A DNA stretch of 39,188 nucleotides, taken from positions 1 through 39,188 of the forward strand of contig JAUHYR010000018.1 in NCBI GenBank assembly GCA_030426475.1, written 5' to 3'. Made by a program: the position numbers and the translations under genes. The DNA is from Bacteroidia bacterium (GTDB taxonomy: Bacteria; Bacteroidota; Bacteroidia; Flavobacteriales_E; Vicingaceae). The notes under the pieces were generated by a model that was given only the letters and a program-made list of their open reading frames with translations, did no database searches and was not told the DNA's origin. Below are positions 26,050 to 34,096 of this stretch, in pieces (position 1 is the stretch's first letter; each line of letters opens with the position of its first letter).

Positions 26050-27045
26050 CTCACTAAGAAACTTCATGGTATCAATATTGTCTGCAAAGTCGGATAAGCC
26101 TGGTTGTTGAGTTTTACCAAATGAAATTGCGTTTTGAATTGTTTTTGAAACAACACACTGAATCTCATCCTTTCTTGTTTCTAGCTCCTTTTTAACATCA
26201 TTTATGCTACCATATTCTTCGTAAAATAGTGTGGCAACGGGTGAGCTAAATGATTTGTCTTTTTTAAACAAGATAAATCCATTTTCTAATAACTCTTCTT
26301 TATTCAAAAGATAAATTGCTTTATAATAATCATAGCTTGAACCATATTTATGATGGTCTCCGACCCATTTCCACTCATATAAGGCTTTAAAAACATGGTT
26401 TAAGTCGTAATTTTTTGGAACGTAAAGCTTGCTGATACTTCTACATCCTAAACCAAAATAAAGTAAAATGTCTTCAGCAAGTCCATTTAATTCTTCTTCG
26501 CTTTCATCACCTGACAATACTGCAACTGAGTTTCTATTTTTTCTAATAATGTGTGAATATTTTCCGAAATAGTAATCAAAATAGCGCGATGTATTATTAC
26601 TTCCCGTAGCAATAACAGCATTAAAATTCTTTAATTGTTGAGTAAACTCAATTCTTTCTGATAATCTAGGTTCAAATTCTATTAATTTATCTGCTAAAAA
26701 AATAGGTAAAACGGTATCACTTTTAGAAGTTTTAATTTTTACGGAATTACCTGAAAGTAAAACACATAAAAAATCGTGAAAACCTACTAATGGAATATTT
26801 CCTGCCATCACTATAGCAATACTTTTTGGCTTTTCCTGAAAAGAATAATTTGCTGAAAATTGTTCTAGCGTTTCTTTTTTTAAGCAATTCACCCAACTGT
26901 TAATGGAGTAATTAATAAATGACTGAGTAAACCAAGGGTTTGAGGCTTCGGCTAATCTTATTTTATCGTTAAATAAACCATCCTTTTTAGCTAAGTATTC
27001 TCCCAGCTTGACAAAAGCGTTTACTATATCTTTTTGATTTAACAA
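26044..27045 (-). CDS. LuxC-like acyl-CoA reductase
   Basis: About 334 residues from a TTG at 27043-27045. The longer frame from ATG 27135 would overlap the divergent ferredoxin gene and its promoter. The start LLNQKDIVNAFVKLGEYLA matches the beginning expected for Bacteroidota acyl-CoA reductases ('...I.AFV.LG..L'). Family features include SIAIVMAGNIPLVGFHDFLCVLLSGN, SKSDTVLPIFLADKL, ATGSNNTSRYFDYYFG, RKNRNSVAVLSGDE, EDILLYFGLGCRSISKLYVP (with the Cys expected of the aldehyde-dehydrogenase-like active site) and KYGSSYDYYKAIYLLN. The family reduces fatty acyl-CoA to aldehyde with NADPH; the physiological role in Bacteroidota is not known. Ends convergently with the helical gene. Confidence 0.83.
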   Translation of the reverse strand: MLNQKDIVNAFVKLGEYLAKKDGLFNDKIRLAEASNPWFTQSFINYSINSWVNCLKKETLEQFSANYSFQEKPKSIAIVMAGNIPLVGFHDFLCVLLSGNSVKIKTSKSDTVLPIFLADKLIEFEPRLSERIEFTQQLKNFNAVIATGSNNTSRYFDYYFGKYSHIIRKNRNSVAVLSGDESEEELNGLAEDILLYFGLGCRSISKLYVPKNYDLNHVFKALYEWKWVGDHHKYGSSYDYYKAIYLLNKEELLENGFILFKKDKSFSSPVATLFYEEYGSINDVKKELETRKDEIQCVVSKTIQNAISFGKTQQPGLSDFADNIDTMKFLSEL

Positions 27046-27065
27046 GTTTTTTATTCTTAAGATGC

Positions 27066-27073
27066 TATCTTTG
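27066..27073 (+). promoter_or_regulatory. Promoter -7 element for the ferredoxin gene
   Basis: TATCTTTG matches TAnnTTTG exactly and ends 33 bp before the ferredoxin ATG (27107). It lies inside the longer acyl-CoA reductase frame, which supports the shorter TTG start for that gene. No clear -33 TTG is at the normal spacing. Confidence 0.6.
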
Positions 27074-27106
27074 TAGCGGCTTACAAAACTAAAACATTTC
27101 TTAAGA

Positions 27107-27454
27107 ATGGCGATTAAAATTACAGATGAGTGCATTAATTGTGGGGCTTGCGAACCTGAATGCCCTAATAATGCAATTTATGAGGGAGCAGCAGAGTGGA
27201 AAATATCAGATGGAACAGGAGTTAAAGGAGATTATAAGCTAATGAGTGGAATTAGTGTTGATGCTGATAATCCAAACGAGCCAATTTCTTTGGACTTTTA
27301 TTACATTTCACCGGATAAGTGCACAGAATGTAAAGGGTTTCATGAGGAACCTCAATGTGCTGCCGTGTGTCCCGTTGATTGTTGTGTTCCTGATGAAGAC
27401 ATAGTGGAAACAGAAGAACAACTGCTCGAAAAGAAAGCAAGATTACATTTATAA
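27107..27454 (+). CDS. 2[4Fe-4S] ferredoxin
   Basis: 115 residues, a short cytoplasmic electron carrier. The first cluster motif is C-x2-C-x2-C-x3-CP at residues 9, 12, 15 and 19 ([12 protein letters not shown]). The second is carried by CTEC (72-75), QC (84), VCPVDCC (88-93), with an insertion in the loop as in Chromatium/Azotobacter-type ferredoxins. It is very well conserved in Flavobacteriia, usually next to acyl-CoA reductase as here, so it may supply electrons to that or other oxidoreductases (inference). The start ATG GCG ATT is unambiguous. It follows a good -7 box and ends 40 bp before the next gene. Confidence 0.95.
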   Translation: MAIKITDECINCGACEPECPNNAIYEGAAEWKISDGTGVKGDYKLMSGISVDADNPNEPISLDFYYISPDKCTECKGFHEEPQCAAVCPVDCCVPDEDIVETEEQLLEKKARLHL

Positions 27455-27494
27455 CAAGCATAACAAAATACACTTTCCTTCGTTTTAATTTTCA

Positions 27495-28346
27495 ATGAAA
27501 AGTTTACTGACTTTTATTTCTATTATTTGTTTTGGAATTTCTTACGGAAATACTGAAAGGATAGATTATTACAGACAAAAGGTAATTGATGCTAAGACGG
27601 ATGAATTAAGAGTGAAGTACAATGATTCTTTGGTGGAAGAAATAAATCAATATTTGGCTGATGCCAGTTCTTTTGACCAAGAATTTAATTTAAAGTCAGC
27701 TGCTGTTATAAACTCTTCCGACAAAAAAGTAAGATTAATTAACTGGAATCTTCCATTTGAAAACGGTACTCATCAGTATTTTGGGTTTGTTCAGTATAAA
27801 GATAAATCAGGCTATAAATATTTTCGGCTGACAGATATTACCGATTCAATAGCAATTTCTGAAAAAAAGACGTATACCTCAAATGCATGGCCCGGAGCGC
27901 TTTATTACGAATTAATTCCCATAAAAAAGAGGAAAAACATTTATTACGTATTGCTTGGGTGGGATGGCAATGACCGATTGACTACTAAAAAAGTAATTGA
28001 TTGCATGTATTTTTCTAAAGGAAAACTATTATTTGGTGCCGATATATTTAAATTAGAAAATGGTTTTAAGAAAAGAATGGTGTTTGAATTTAGTGCTGAA
28101 TATACCATGACTCTTCGTTATGAAAAGGATAATAAAACAATAGTTTTTGAGCATTTAGATTGCGAAGACCCTAAGTTCAAAGGGAATTATGAATATTACG
28201 GTCCTGACGGTAGTTACGATGCATTAATTATTAAGAAAGGAAAACTAAATTACGAGCCTTATTATGATGCCCGTAACGATAAGGAAAAAGTAGATAAAAT
28301 TTATCGAGACCCTAGAAATGCTCCACCTACTCCAGGAGGGAGGTAA
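27495..28346 (+). CDS. Secreted protein of unknown function, Bacteroidota type
   Basis: 283 residues with an N-terminal signal peptide (MKSLLTFISIICFGISYGN). Soluble, mixed alpha/beta, Lys- and Tyr-rich. Recognisable segments are VRLINWNLPFENGTHQYFGF (mid-protein), YYELIPIKKRKNIYYVLLGWDGND and the C-terminal MVFEFSAEYTMTLRYEKDN and DPRNAPPTPGGR. WDGND plus FEHLDCEDP are reminiscent of conserved Bacteroidota secreted proteins without assigned function. No catalytic residues can be named. It is plausibly cotranscribed with the ferredoxin 40 bp upstream. Its 3' end overlaps moxR (opposite strand) by 20 bp. Confidence 0.75.
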   Translation: MKSLLTFISIICFGISYGNTERIDYYRQKVIDAKTDELRVKYNDSLVEEINQYLADASSFDQEFNLKSAAVINSSDKKVRLINWNLPFENGTHQYFGFVQYKDKSGYKYFRLTDITDSIAISEKKTYTSNAWPGALYYELIPIKKRKNIYYVLLGWDGNDRLTTKKVIDCMYFSKGKLLFGADIFKLENGFKKRMVFEFSAEYTMTLRYEKDNKTIVFEHLDCEDPKFKGNYEYYGPDGSYDALIIKKGKLNYEPYYDARNDKEKVDKIYRDPRNAPPTPGGR

Positions 28347-29331
28347 TGATTTTTTCCAGGCTAACTTCATCAGCTTCAGCCTTGTAATTTCTAACTACCC
28401 TGTGTCTTAAAATTGGTAAGGCAACAGCGTTTACATCTTCAATATCAGGAGAAAATTTACCGTTTAATGCAGCATTGCACTTTGCGCCAATTAATAAGAA
28501 TTGTGAAGCTCTTGGACCTGCTCCCCAACTGAGATAGTCATTAACCATTTGAGTAGCCAATTCTCCTCCGGGACGAGTTTTAGAAGCTAATTTTACGGCA
28601 TATTCCACCACATTATCTGCTACAGGAATTTTTCTTATTAAGTTTTGAAAGAAAATGATTTCTTCAGCATCCAAAATTTTATTTAGTATAACATCTTTGT
28701 CTGATGTAGTGCTTTTTACAATATCTACTTCTTCTTGGTAAGAAGGATAATCTACCCAAATATTCAACATAAATCGATCTAATTGTGCTTCAGGAAGAGG
28801 ATAGGTCCCTTCTTGTTCAATTGGGTTTTGTGTAGCTAAAACAAAAAAGGGTAGAGGAAGTTTATAATTTTTTCCGCCTGTTGTTACGGCTTTTTCTTGC
28901 ATGGCTTCTAATAATGCAGCCTGCGTTTTTGGAGGTGTTCGGTTAATTTCATCTGCCAAAATAATATTCGCAAATAAAGGACCTTTTATAAACTTAAAGT
29001 GCTTGTTTTCATCCAATATTTCTGAACCTGTAATGTCAGATGGCATCAAATCAGGAGTGAATTGAATTCTATTGAAAGAAAGCCCTAATACATCTGCAAT
29101 TGTATTTACAAGCAAAGTTTTAGCTAATCCGGGAACTCCTACTAAAAGACAATGACCTCTACTAAAAATGGAAATCAATACATCTCTAACTACGGCATCT
29201 TGTCCTACAATAACTTTTTTAATCTCTTTAGTGAGAAGTCCGTATTTTTCAACAAATCCTTTTAATGCTTCGGTATCGTTACTATAGTTGGCTGGCATAA
29301 TTTCAGTTTCTATGGGTTTTGGGTTATCCAA
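28327..29331 (-). CDS. MoxR-family AAA+ ATPase
   Basis: 334 residues. The AAA+ core has Walker A GVPGLAKT (65-72), Walker B IILADEINR (123-131), sensor-1-like ATQNPIEQEGTYPLPEAQLDR and sensor 2/lid GPRASQFLL. MoxR ATPases act as chaperones that mature or activate partner proteins, often those with von Willebrand A domains, but no such partner is in the window. Two starts are possible: ATG 29331 overlaps the SurA-type gene by 22 bp; ATG 29298 (residue 12) gives a start closer to known family members and still overlaps nothing. It is the last gene of the PPIase operon. Confidence 0.93.
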   Translation of the reverse strand: MDNPKPIETEIMPANYSNDTEALKGFVEKYGLLTKEIKKVIVGQDAVVRDVLISIFSRGHCLLVGVPGLAKTLLVNTIADVLGLSFNRIQFTPDLMPSDITGSEILDENKHFKFIKGPLFANIILADEINRTPPKTQAALLEAMQEKAVTTGGKNYKLPLPFFVLATQNPIEQEGTYPLPEAQLDRFMLNIWVDYPSYQEEVDIVKSTTSDKDVILNKILDAEEIIFFQNLIRKIPVADNVVEYAVKLASKTRPGGELATQMVNDYLSWGAGPRASQFLLIGAKCNAALNGKFSPDIEDVNAVALPILRHRVVRNYKAEADEVSLEKIITSLLE

Positions 29332-30653
29332 GGATTAGTAAATGAACAGTTGGTATATTCTTCATTGAGTCGAATATAGGTATTTTTTACTTTTTTGGTA
29401 ATCCATTCATTAATGGCTTCGTTTTGCTTGTTGGTAAGTGCTGCTGTTTGAATTCTGTGATAATCGTCTTTTAAATTAGCAACGTGAGGCTCAGTTCTGG
29501 TTTTAAGCTGTATAATTCTATAGGCTTGCTTTCCTTCCATAGTGGTATAAGGAATAGGTTCTGAAATCTCTCCTGTTTCCATTTTATCTATAATGAAAAA
29601 TAGGGAAGGGTCTAGTTGGTCCATTTCAAAGCTATTATTTCCTGACTGTGGATTCATTATATTTCCGTTGCTATTTTTTGAAAATTCGTCTTGAGAAAAT
29701 TTAACCGCTGCTTCAGAAAAAGTAAGGGTATCGTTTAATATTAAGTTTTTTATTGAATCTAGTTTTGCTTTAGCCTTTAATAAGTCGGTATTGTCTGTTT
29801 TTGGTTTTATTAAAATATGGCGCACATTTACCTTTTCTCCTTTTCTGTCTATAAGTTGCATAATATGAAAGCCATATTTTGTCTCGACTATTTCTGAAAC
29901 TTTTGTGCCTTTAAGTTTAAAGGCAACTCCCGCAAATTCAGAAACTAATTCGCCTCTTCCCATATAACCAAGCTCTCCGCCTTTTTTTGATGAACCAGGG
30001 TCTTCAGAATATAAAACTGCCATAGTAGAAAAGCTTTCTCCTTTGATGATACGTTCTTTTAATTCCATAATTTTTTCTCTAGCTATTTCTCTTGCCTCAG
30101 AGCTAACAGGCGCATTTATTACAATTTGAGCAATTTCTACTTCAGAGTTTATAAATGGCAGACTATCAGTGGGAATACTGTTAAAATAATTTTTTACTTC
30201 GGCAGGAGTTACTTTAACACTTGAGGTAATTTGTGCCTGCATCTGCTGAATCATCATTTGATCTTTTATTAAATCTCTGAATTCTTCTTTAATTTCTTCT
30301 ATGCTCTTGTTGTAATAGTCCTCTAATTTTTTTTCTGAGCCTATTTGCTGTATAAAAAAGCGTAGTCTTCTGTCTAATTCCCCTTCTACTTGACTATCGG
30401 CAATATCAACACTATCTACTTCTGCCTGGTTTAATAATAAGGTCTGAAACAGTAATTCTTCAAGTATAATGCATTTGGTTTCATCATTAACAGGCGCGCC
30501 TTGTGAAATATAATTAGCGTATTGTACTTCAATATCTGACTGTAATACAATGTTTTGACCTACTACTGCAATTATTTCATCTGCAACAGTTTTTTCAGGT
30601 TGTGAAAAGGAAATAAGGGGAAGTAATAAAATTGCTAATGTAATTTTCTGCAT
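29310..30653 (-). CDS. SurA-type periplasmic peptidyl-prolyl isomerase
   Basis: 447 residues. Signal peptide (MQKITLAILLLPLISFSQ), then a SurA_N-like domain (DEIIAVVGQNIVLQSDIEVQ). Two parvulin domains follow: the first (about 170-270) with AQIVINAP, GESFSTMAVLYSEDPGSSKK and GGELGYMGRGEL; the second (about 275-380) with VNVRHILIKP and FSEAAVKFSQDEFSKNS. It should chaperone outer-membrane proteins in the periplasm. Its start forms a TAATG junction with the SET gene; its end overlaps moxR by 22 bp. Architecture and length are normal for SurA. Confidence 0.93.
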   Translation of the reverse strand: MQKITLAILLLPLISFSQPEKTVADEIIAVVGQNIVLQSDIEVQYANYISQGAPVNDETKCIILEELLFQTLLLNQAEVDSVDIADSQVEGELDRRLRFFIQQIGSEKKLEDYYNKSIEEIKEEFRDLIKDQMMIQQMQAQITSSVKVTPAEVKNYFNSIPTDSLPFINSEVEIAQIVINAPVSSEAREIAREKIMELKERIIKGESFSTMAVLYSEDPGSSKKGGELGYMGRGELVSEFAGVAFKLKGTKVSEIVETKYGFHIMQLIDRKGEKVNVRHILIKPKTDNTDLLKAKAKLDSIKNLILNDTLTFSEAAVKFSQDEFSKNSNGNIMNPQSGNNSFEMDQLDPSLFFIIDKMETGEISEPIPYTTMEGKQAYRIIQLKTRTEPHVANLKDDYHRIQTAALTNKQNEAINEWITKKVKNTYIRLNEEYTNCSFTNPWITQNP

Positions 30654-31255
30654 TATTTGTTATTAATTTTTGATTCGTCAAAATAACAATTTAAAATGGA
30701 ATCCATTTTTTCTTTGTTATTAGATATGTTAACGACCTTTTGCCACATTTCTTGCGAAAGTAATGATTTTAATGGTTGTTCAACTTTTACAATGTTTGGA
30801 AATGCTGCAGATAGCTTATTATCCCAAAGTTCATGATATTTTAAAAGGTCATCAGGATAAACCGTTTTTCTCTCATCACTTTCGTCTAGGGCATCAAAAG
30901 GTTCAGTTATATTAAGGTAACCATAGTCATCGGTTAATTCTTCTCCCGGTTGAATATCTCGAATGGCTATTTCAAAATCATAAGCTGTAGTTATACAGTT
31001 GGAGTTAAAACTGTGGTTAACGTATCTTCCATTATCCCAGCATAATACAAACCCTCCTTTATTATTTCTAAAGGTATAAGTTCCAATTATATCTTTGTAG
31101 ATGGGTTCCATTTGGTCAATTTCAAATAGAGAAAATTCTCTGTCTAATTTATCTAAAACCCAAGTGATGGTGCCTTTCGGAATTAGTTTTTTTGCAACAA
31201 CTCCGTAGCCTTTTTCGGCATTGATGTACCTAATTTCTGTATCAGGATGAATCAT
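30653..31255 (-). CDS. SET-domain protein (putative protein-lysine methyltransferase)
   Basis: 200 residues with all SET landmarks: the N-terminal GYGVVAKKLIPKGT (16-29), the signature NHSFNSNC (80-87, corresponding to eukaryotic RFINHSC.PN), and GEELTDDYGYLN (104-115, the ELx.DY tyrosine loop). A C-terminal helical extension (about 117-200) without the post-SET Cys cluster follows. The domain binds SAM and methylates a lysine; the substrate is unknown. No signal peptide, so it is cytoplasmic. It lies between two PPIase-related genes, with a TAATG junction to the SurA-type gene and 1 bp from the lipoprotein gene. Confidence 0.88.
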   Translation of the reverse strand: MIHPDTEIRYINAEKGYGVVAKKLIPKGTITWVLDKLDREFSLFEIDQMEPIYKDIIGTYTFRNNKGGFVLCWDNGRYVNHSFNSNCITTAYDFEIAIRDIQPGEELTDDYGYLNITEPFDALDESDERKTVYPDDLLKYHELWDNKLSAAFPNIVKVEQPLKSLLSQEMWQKVVNISNNKEKMDSILNCYFDESKINNK

Positions 31256-31256
31256 A

Positions 31257-32162
31257 TTATTTTTTTGTTGAAGGGTTGAATTTTTCTATTTGATTTTTGT
31301 CAAGAGCTTCATTATAAATATCCTTTTTCATGGTATTTATCAGCTCTATTTTTTTTGCGTTAATAAGGTAATTTCTGATGTTATCCTGAACAATTTCAAC
31401 AGGTGTTTGCTCTCCTTTAGACTTGTACTCATACACCGTAAAGAAATTAATAAAAGTGGAATCTTGTAATTCAATATATTTTTGGGATGTTAATAGATTT
31501 TCATTTTGGTTTCTAAGTGATTTAAATTTACCTAATAGCTGTGAGCTTGTCATCCATTTTTGATTGAATAAATTGAATTCAGTAGCAAATTGAATACAAT
31601 AATCTTGAAGTTTGTTTAAGTCTTTTTCTTTAGAAGACTTATGCCACTTTCTTGCTTTATCAAGTTCCGGAGAATTATTTCTTAGTGTAAAATAACCCAC
31701 TCTGTATAAGTTTTCTCGTAGCTTGTATTGTTCTTTGTTGTCTAGATAATAATTTTCAATTTCCTGGAAAGTAATGTTGGTGTCGAGCTGTTGGGCAACC
31801 AAGGCTTTTTCGTATTCATAAATAATTAAAGATCTCCTATAGGCTTCTATTTGTTTAGAGAAATTTTTTCTGTTTTCAGGTAAATTTTCCTCTGCCTGAA
31901 GTAAAAGCAATGTTTCTTTTACCCAACTATTGATGTAGTTTTCAATTATTTTGACACTATCTTCTCTAGACGTTTCTTTCGAAACTAAACCTTTGATATC
32001 TTCTTCGTATAAGTAAGTATTTTTTACTCTGGCAATTGCATTGCTTTCTGATTCAGAATTAGAACTGTTTTTACATCCAATTTGTATGAATGCAAATGAT
32101 ACTATAAAAAGAGGTAAAAAACCTTTATTTAACAAGGTCAAGAAGGTCTTTTTTAACCTCAT
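31257..32162 (-). CDS. SurA_N-like lipoprotein without a parvulin domain
   Basis: 301 residues. A signal sequence ends in the lipobox IGC (KNSSNSES after Cys), so it is membrane-anchored in the envelope. The rest is helical: NAIARVKNTYLYEEDIKGL, then YINSWVKETLLLLQAEENL and EYEKALVAQQLDTNITFQEIENYY, strongly like the N-terminal helical chaperone region of SurA/PpiD, but no parvulin catalytic core follows. It may be a dedicated holdase-like helper of the neighbouring PPIases (inference). It overlaps the upstream PPIase gene by 38 bp, the largest overlap in the operon, so the start is either coupled or further in; a later Met is not obvious. Confidence 0.78.
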   Translation of the reverse strand: MRLKKTFLTLLNKGFLPLFIVSFAFIQIGCKNSSNSESESNAIARVKNTYLYEEDIKGLVSKETSREDSVKIIENYINSWVKETLLLLQAEENLPENRKNFSKQIEAYRRSLIIYEYEKALVAQQLDTNITFQEIENYYLDNKEQYKLRENLYRVGYFTLRNNSPELDKARKWHKSSKEKDLNKLQDYCIQFATEFNLFNQKWMTSSQLLGKFKSLRNQNENLLTSQKYIELQDSTFINFFTVYEYKSKGEQTPVEIVQDNIRNYLINAKKIELINTMKKDIYNEALDKNQIEKFNPSTKK

Positions 32163-34086
32163 ATTTGTATTTAGATTTTAGTTCCTTAATCCACTCTTTT
32201 TCAAGGTAATTTTGATAATCCGAAGTAATTAACCCCCTGGCTTCTGAAATTTGCTTTGGCTGAGCCGGAAGTTTTTTTGTTATTTCAGCAAAGGCATATC
32301 TGTTATCTTTTCTTTTAACAATATCAGAAACTCTGACATTCCACTCTGCCATATCAACTACCTCATTTTCTCCTTTTGAATAGGTATTTTCTTCAATGGT
32401 TAAATATAACTGCGAGTCAGTATTTATAGCTTTTAGAATGTCTTCTTTTGTGTAACCTTTTTTTGCCTTTTTCTTAACCATTTTCTTTACCTGTTTGGCA
32501 ATTTTTTCATTCTCACAGTTGTAAACAATAGCTTCAACTCTTTCGGGCCACATGTAATTGGATTTATTGGCTTCATAATATTCTTTTAGGCCAACGGTAT
32601 CTTTTATGGCTTTTGACCATACTTTTTCATCTGTTAATTCAAAAAGTAAAATCCCGTCTCTATATTCTTGTAAAAGCATTCTGTATTCCGGATATTTTTC
32701 AGCAAGTTTAGATTCTTCATAAGCAATAACTTGTTCGTCTATAAAGTCTTCGTAATAGTTATCTACTAATGCTTTTAAGTCTTTATTGGCGCTTTTTACT
32801 TGTTTAGCAGATAAATATTTAGCAAAATCTTGTTGGTTAATTTCTTTATCACCAATTTTTGCCATGGTAGCATTTAGTTTTGAAGCTTTTGATAATAACC
32901 ATGCACCTTCTGCTAAGTCTTTGTCTACAACTTTATAGAAATCAGCTTTTTCTTTAGCTATTTCTTTAAAATCGTATTCTTTTTTGATTTTATTGATAAA
33001 TGATTCTTTACTTTTTGAAGAACGTGTGTCTCGCTGCACTTTGACTTTTATTTCATTGTATGTGTCTTCAAATGTACCAAGTGTTTTAAGGTTAATTCTT
33101 TTTATAAGATGCCATCCGTATGGAGTTTTAATAGGTTCAGAAACGTCTCCGTCATTTTTTAGTGCAAAGGTGGCATCTTCAAATTCTTGAACCATTTTTC
33201 CCGGCCCGAAAGGAGGCAATTCACCACCTTTAAATGAGGAACCTTTGTCATCTGAAAATTTTTGGGCAAGCGCAGCAAAATTATTTTCTTCTGAAGATTC
33301 ATCAATTTTCGAACGAATTTCTAGTAGCTTTTCCTTTGCTTTTTCTATTTCTTCTTTTGTAGAACCTTCAGGAGTTCTAATCATGATGTGTGCTGCCTTA
33401 ATTTCACCTCTGGCCGGACGTTTATCTATTACATTGATAATATGGTAACCGAACCGGGTTCTTACCGGCATAGAAACATCGCCTACTTTTGTATTATATG
33501 AGGCATTTTCGAAAGGGTAAACCATATAAAAAGCAGTGTAGTAACCCAAATCTTTATCGTAGATATACTTATCATTTTTTGTTTCTGTAAGAGATGCGCC
33601 AATGGCGTCAAAACTTTCACCGTTTTTAACTCTTTTTCTAATTTTAAGTAATTCATTATAAGCTTCAAGAGTGTCTTTTGCAGGAGCGTCAGGCGATAAT
33701 TTAATAAGGATGTGTCCTGCTCTTATTTCCTGCTTCATTCTTTCATAAGCTTCTTTAATCAATTCTTCCGAAACATCTTTATCTGTTAAGTAGGGTTGTG
33801 TAAGTTGTTTTCTATAGCCTTCTAGTTCTTCAATAAAGGCTTTGGTAGTATCCATACCTAACTTTTCTGCATCATGAACTTTTAACTTGAAATTGATAAA
33901 AAGGTCTAAATATTCTTCTAAATCCTTTCTATCAACGGTTGGATTGTTATTGTTTTTTTTATAGATGCTTTCAAACTCAGAAAGCTTAACTTCTTTATTT
34001 TCAATTTTTAAAATAGTTGGATCTTTTTGTGAAAAAGCTGCAAATCCAGCTAATAATAATCCTAATAAAATAAATTTAACCTTCAT
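32125..34086 (-). CDS. Double-parvulin periplasmic peptidyl-prolyl isomerase (PpiC/PpiD-like)
   Basis: 653 residues. Signal peptide (KFILLGLLLAGFAAFSQ), then a helical N-domain with VKLSEFESIYKKNN. Two parvulin repeats follow: IRAGHILIKLSPDAPAKD ... DLGYYTAFYMVYPFENASY ... RFGYHIINVID (about 117-222) and IKAAHIMIRTPEGS ... FSDDKGSSFKGGELPPFG ... PYGWHLIKRI (about 229-332). A long C-terminal helical region (about 340-653) completes the protein. It should assist folding of envelope and outer-membrane proteins. It starts 10 bp after guaB, so guaB read-through is probable, and is the first of four envelope genes on the operon. Confidence 0.93.
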   Translation of the reverse strand: MKVKFILLGLLLAGFAAFSQKDPTILKIENKEVKLSEFESIYKKNNNNPTVDRKDLEEYLDLFINFKLKVHDAEKLGMDTTKAFIEELEGYRKQLTQPYLTDKDVSEELIKEAYERMKQEIRAGHILIKLSPDAPAKDTLEAYNELLKIRKRVKNGESFDAIGASLTETKNDKYIYDKDLGYYTAFYMVYPFENASYNTKVGDVSMPVRTRFGYHIINVIDKRPARGEIKAAHIMIRTPEGSTKEEIEKAKEKLLEIRSKIDESSEENNFAALAQKFSDDKGSSFKGGELPPFGPGKMVQEFEDATFALKNDGDVSEPIKTPYGWHLIKRINLKTLGTFEDTYNEIKVKVQRDTRSSKSKESFINKIKKEYDFKEIAKEKADFYKVVDKDLAEGAWLLSKASKLNATMAKIGDKEINQQDFAKYLSAKQVKSANKDLKALVDNYYEDFIDEQVIAYEESKLAEKYPEYRMLLQEYRDGILLFELTDEKVWSKAIKDTVGLKEYYEANKSNYMWPERVEAIVYNCENEKIAKQVKKMVKKKAKKGYTKEDILKAINTDSQLYLTIEENTYSKGENEVVDMAEWNVRVSDIVKRKDNRYAFAEITKKLPAQPKQISEARGLITSDYQNYLEKEWIKELKSKYKYEVKKDLLDLVK

Positions 34087-34096
34087 AATTTTTAAT

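Noticed and set aside
27046-27135. Extended N-terminus of the acyl-CoA reductase from ATG 27135
   Set aside because: It overlaps the ferredoxin start and a good -7 box; the family N-terminus fits the TTG at 27045.
28334-28350. Shine-Dalgarno-like GGAGGGAGGTAATG at the 3' end of the secreted protein gene
   Set aside because: It precedes no plus-strand gene, since moxR lies on the opposite strand; the purines encode Gly-Gly-Arg-stop.
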